Source of the DNA: Acidobacterium sp.
GTDB lineage: Bacteria; Acidobacteriota; Vicinamibacteria; Vicinamibacterales; UBA2999
Assembly: GCA_002737365.1 (NCBI GenBank)
Contig: NSIL01000007.1
Coordinates: 1 to 64,000, forward strand
DNA length: 64,000 bases
Direction: 5' to 3'
The notes beneath the pieces were generated by a model. That model had not been told where the DNA came from. It did not search any database and saw nothing but the letters and a program-made list of their open reading frames with translations. Position numbers and translations under genes: made by a program. Positions 62,686 to 64,000 of this stretch are shown piece by piece. The first letter of the stretch is position 1. Each line of letters begins with the position of its first letter.

Positions 62686-62886
62686 ATGAAATGTCGCTCG
62701 TGCAGTGCCGGGATCGCGGTCAACGCGCTGATTTGCTACAAGTGCGGCACCGCCACCGCGGAGCCGAGAATTACTCCGCCGTCGGCGCGGCCCAGGCGCT
62801 CGCGACTGCCCCTCGCCGGGTTGGTGCTGCTTGGCCTCGTCCTGGCGGCCGTCGCGCGGCAGGTGGCCTGCGGAAGCCTGTTATGA
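62686..62886 (+). CDS. Small zinc-ribbon membrane protein
   Basis: A 66-residue protein. The N-terminal MKCRSCSAG and LICYKCGTA form a CxxC-x(n)-CxxC zinc ribbon. A basic linker (RPRRSRLP) leads to one membrane helix (LAGLVLLGLVLAAVA). This zinc-ribbon-plus-helix layout is typical of small membrane-tethered regulators. Function unknown. It sits immediately before the phosphatase gene and may be co-transcribed with it. Confidence 0.75.
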   Translation: MKCRSCSAGIAVNALICYKCGTATAEPRITPPSARPRRSRLPLAGLVLLGLVLAAVARQVACGSLL

Positions 62887-62926
62887 TAAGGAGTCCGGAC
62901 GGTCGTAGCGCCGCCCGCCCTTCCTT

Positions 62927-64000
62927 ATGGCAAACGCGCATCTCGAAGTAAACGACGGCCTCGGCCAGCGAATCGTCCCGATCACCAAGGCCCAGATCAT
63001 GATCGGGCGGCGCGCCGAGAGCGATCTGTGCCTGGTGGGCAGCGACGTCTCGCGCGAGCATGCCGAGATGGTCGAAGTGGACGGCGAATGGATCCTGCGC
63101 GACAAGCAATCGCGCTACGGCACCTACGTCAACGGCGAACCGATTACCGAACACACGCTGGCGCACGGCGACCAGGTGCGATTCGGCCGGTCCAGTGGTA
63201 CCGACGTGGTGTTCCTGACCGGCGAAGCGCCCGTGCATACCGAGCGCCCGCACGCCAGTGCGGTCAACGACCTGCGTCAGCTGGCCGCGCTGCTCGAAAG
63301 CCTGCGCGCGCTCGGCTCGGGCCGCGTGCTCGACGAAGTGCTGGCCTTGGTGCTTGACACCGCCATCGACGTGACCGGCGCCGAACGCGGCTTCATCATG
63401 CTGGCCGCCACCGGCCAGCCGCTGGAAATGAAGCTGGCGCGCGCCAAGGGCCGGATCACCCTGCCGCCGACCGGGTTCAACACCAGCCGCAAGATTCCTG
63501 AAGAAGTGTTTGCCACCGGCGAGTTGCAGATCGTCGCCGACCTGCTCGACGGCGACCTCGCCAACGCGCACATGGGCACCGTCGCCCTTGGCATTCGTCA
63601 CGTCGCCTGCATCCCGCTGCGGATGGTCCGCTACCTGGACCGCGCCGACATGGCGAGCGAGACCAGGAACATCGGTGTGCTCTATCTCGATAGCCGCGAG
63701 AAGGGCAGCCTGCTGGCGCCGCACACGCGCACGGCGCTCGACACTCTCGCCAACGAGGCCGGCGTCGCGATTGAGAACGCGCGGCTCTATCGCGAGACGC
63801 TCGACAAGGCTCGGCTCGAGCACGAGCTCAGGATCGCCGCTGAAATTCAGCGCGCGCTGCTGCCCGAGGGCACGCACAGCGGCAAGTTCTTCGCAGCGGC
63901 GGGGACCTCGCTGCAGGCGCGGGCGATCGGCGGCGACTTCTTCGACCTGATCGATACGCCCGACGGCATGTTCGGCTTTCTGGTTGGCGACGTCGCCGGC
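62927..64000 (+). CDS. FHA-GAF-SpoIIE (RsbU-type) phosphatase, truncated by window end
   Basis: An open frame of 358 codons runs off the window end. An FHA domain at about residues 5-100 shows IGRRAESD, DVSREHAEM and YGTYVNGEP, which bind phosphothreonine. A GAF domain at about 120-285 follows (LALVLDTAIDVTGAERGFI, IGVLYLDSR, LANEAGVAIENARLY). The PP2C-type SpoIIE domain then begins (RIAAEIQRALLPE, AIGGDFFDL, FLVGDVAG). The protein should dephosphorylate an anti-anti-sigma factor or similar target in response to a GAF-bound signal. ATG 62927 is the start; TATGAT at 62882-62887 is a possible -10. Confidence 0.9.
   Translation, partial: MANAHLEVNDGLGQRIVPITKAQIMIGRRAESDLCLVGSDVSREHAEMVEVDGEWILRDKQSRYGTYVNGEPITEHTLAHGDQVRFGRSSGTDVVFLTGEAPVHTERPHASAVNDLRQLAALLESLRALGSGRVLDEVLALVLDTAIDVTGAERGFIMLAATGQPLEMKLARAKGRITLPPTGFNTSRKIPEEVFATGELQIVADLLDGDLANAHMGTVALGIRHVACIPLRMVRYLDRADMASETRNIGVLYLDSREKGSLLAPHTRTALDTLANEAGVAIENARLYRETLDKARLEHELRIAAEIQRALLPEGTHSGKFFAAAGTSLQARAIGGDFFDLIDTPDGMFGFLVGDVAG

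Overview
This window is a GC-rich chromosomal segment from a diderm bacterium, most likely an acidobacterium close to Vicinamibacteria. The pointers are a VWFA-related acidobacterial-type protein, a DUF5916 outer-membrane-like protein, CarD, a PagL-type lipid A deacylase, the MEP-pathway enzyme IspG, and a very large MoxR/DUF58/BatA/DUF4175 operon. Gene density is high, start/stop overlaps of ATGA or TGATG type are common, and no phage, insertion sequence, CRISPR array or rRNA operon is present. Taxonomy is inferred from gene content only.

Layout. 0-5.2 kb: LemA/TPM envelope genes, a nucleotidyltransferase-like gene preceded by a DNA ligase D remnant, a DUF5916 protein and a small secreted protein. 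5.3-9.4 kb: a POT peptide transporter, a B12-binding radical SAM gene and an ATP-grasp gene. The radical SAM gene does not end at its first TGA: a Cys-Sec-Ala-Glu-Pro tail, a SECIS-like hairpin and an ATGA overlap with the next gene mark it as a selenoprotein. 9.4-14.6 kb: YggX, a small Cys-rich protein, FkbM methyltransferase, molybdopterin oxidoreductase and D-aminoacylase. 14.6-19.5 kb: a five-gene operon ending ispG-GNAT, then an RRM protein. 19.5-24.6 kb: PagL, a YgjP-like metallopeptidase, and an ACAD10/11-like set (APH-type kinase, MaoC, acyl-CoA dehydrogenase, SDR).

24.8-35.4 kb: tRNA-Leu(CAA), a methyltransferase, CarD with a near-consensus promoter, PlsC, the VWFA protein, an OPT transporter divergent from rex-moaC, a 2-hydroxyacid dehydrogenase, and a CDF transporter broken by internal deletion. 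35.4-39.2 kb: a LytS/LytTR two-component pair upstream of two tandem signal peptidases, divergent from an isolated NuoI-type ferredoxin. 39.2-48.2 kb: a homocysteine methyltransferase/MTHFR fusion with a structured leader, a methyltransferase, a thioesterase, zinc-binding and membrane methyltransferase genes, a ketosynthase/FAD-reductase/ICMT cassette and a PIG-V-like glycosyltransferase. 48.2-62.0 kb: an eight-gene co-directional operon (TPR-metallopeptidase, DUF4159, MoxR, DUF58, BatA-VWA, DUF4175, VWA, caspase-like), probably an envelope or macromolecule-remodelling system. 62-64 kb: rhomboid protease, small zinc-ribbon protein and the first part of an FHA-GAF-SpoIIE phosphatase.

A recurring regulatory feature is a -10 hexamer (TANNNT) ending 5-11 bases before the start codon of about twenty genes on both strands. 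This implies widespread leaderless or near-leaderless transcription and helped choose start codons. At several divergent gene pairs the two -10 boxes overlap, and twice they are one TAGAATA element read in both directions.
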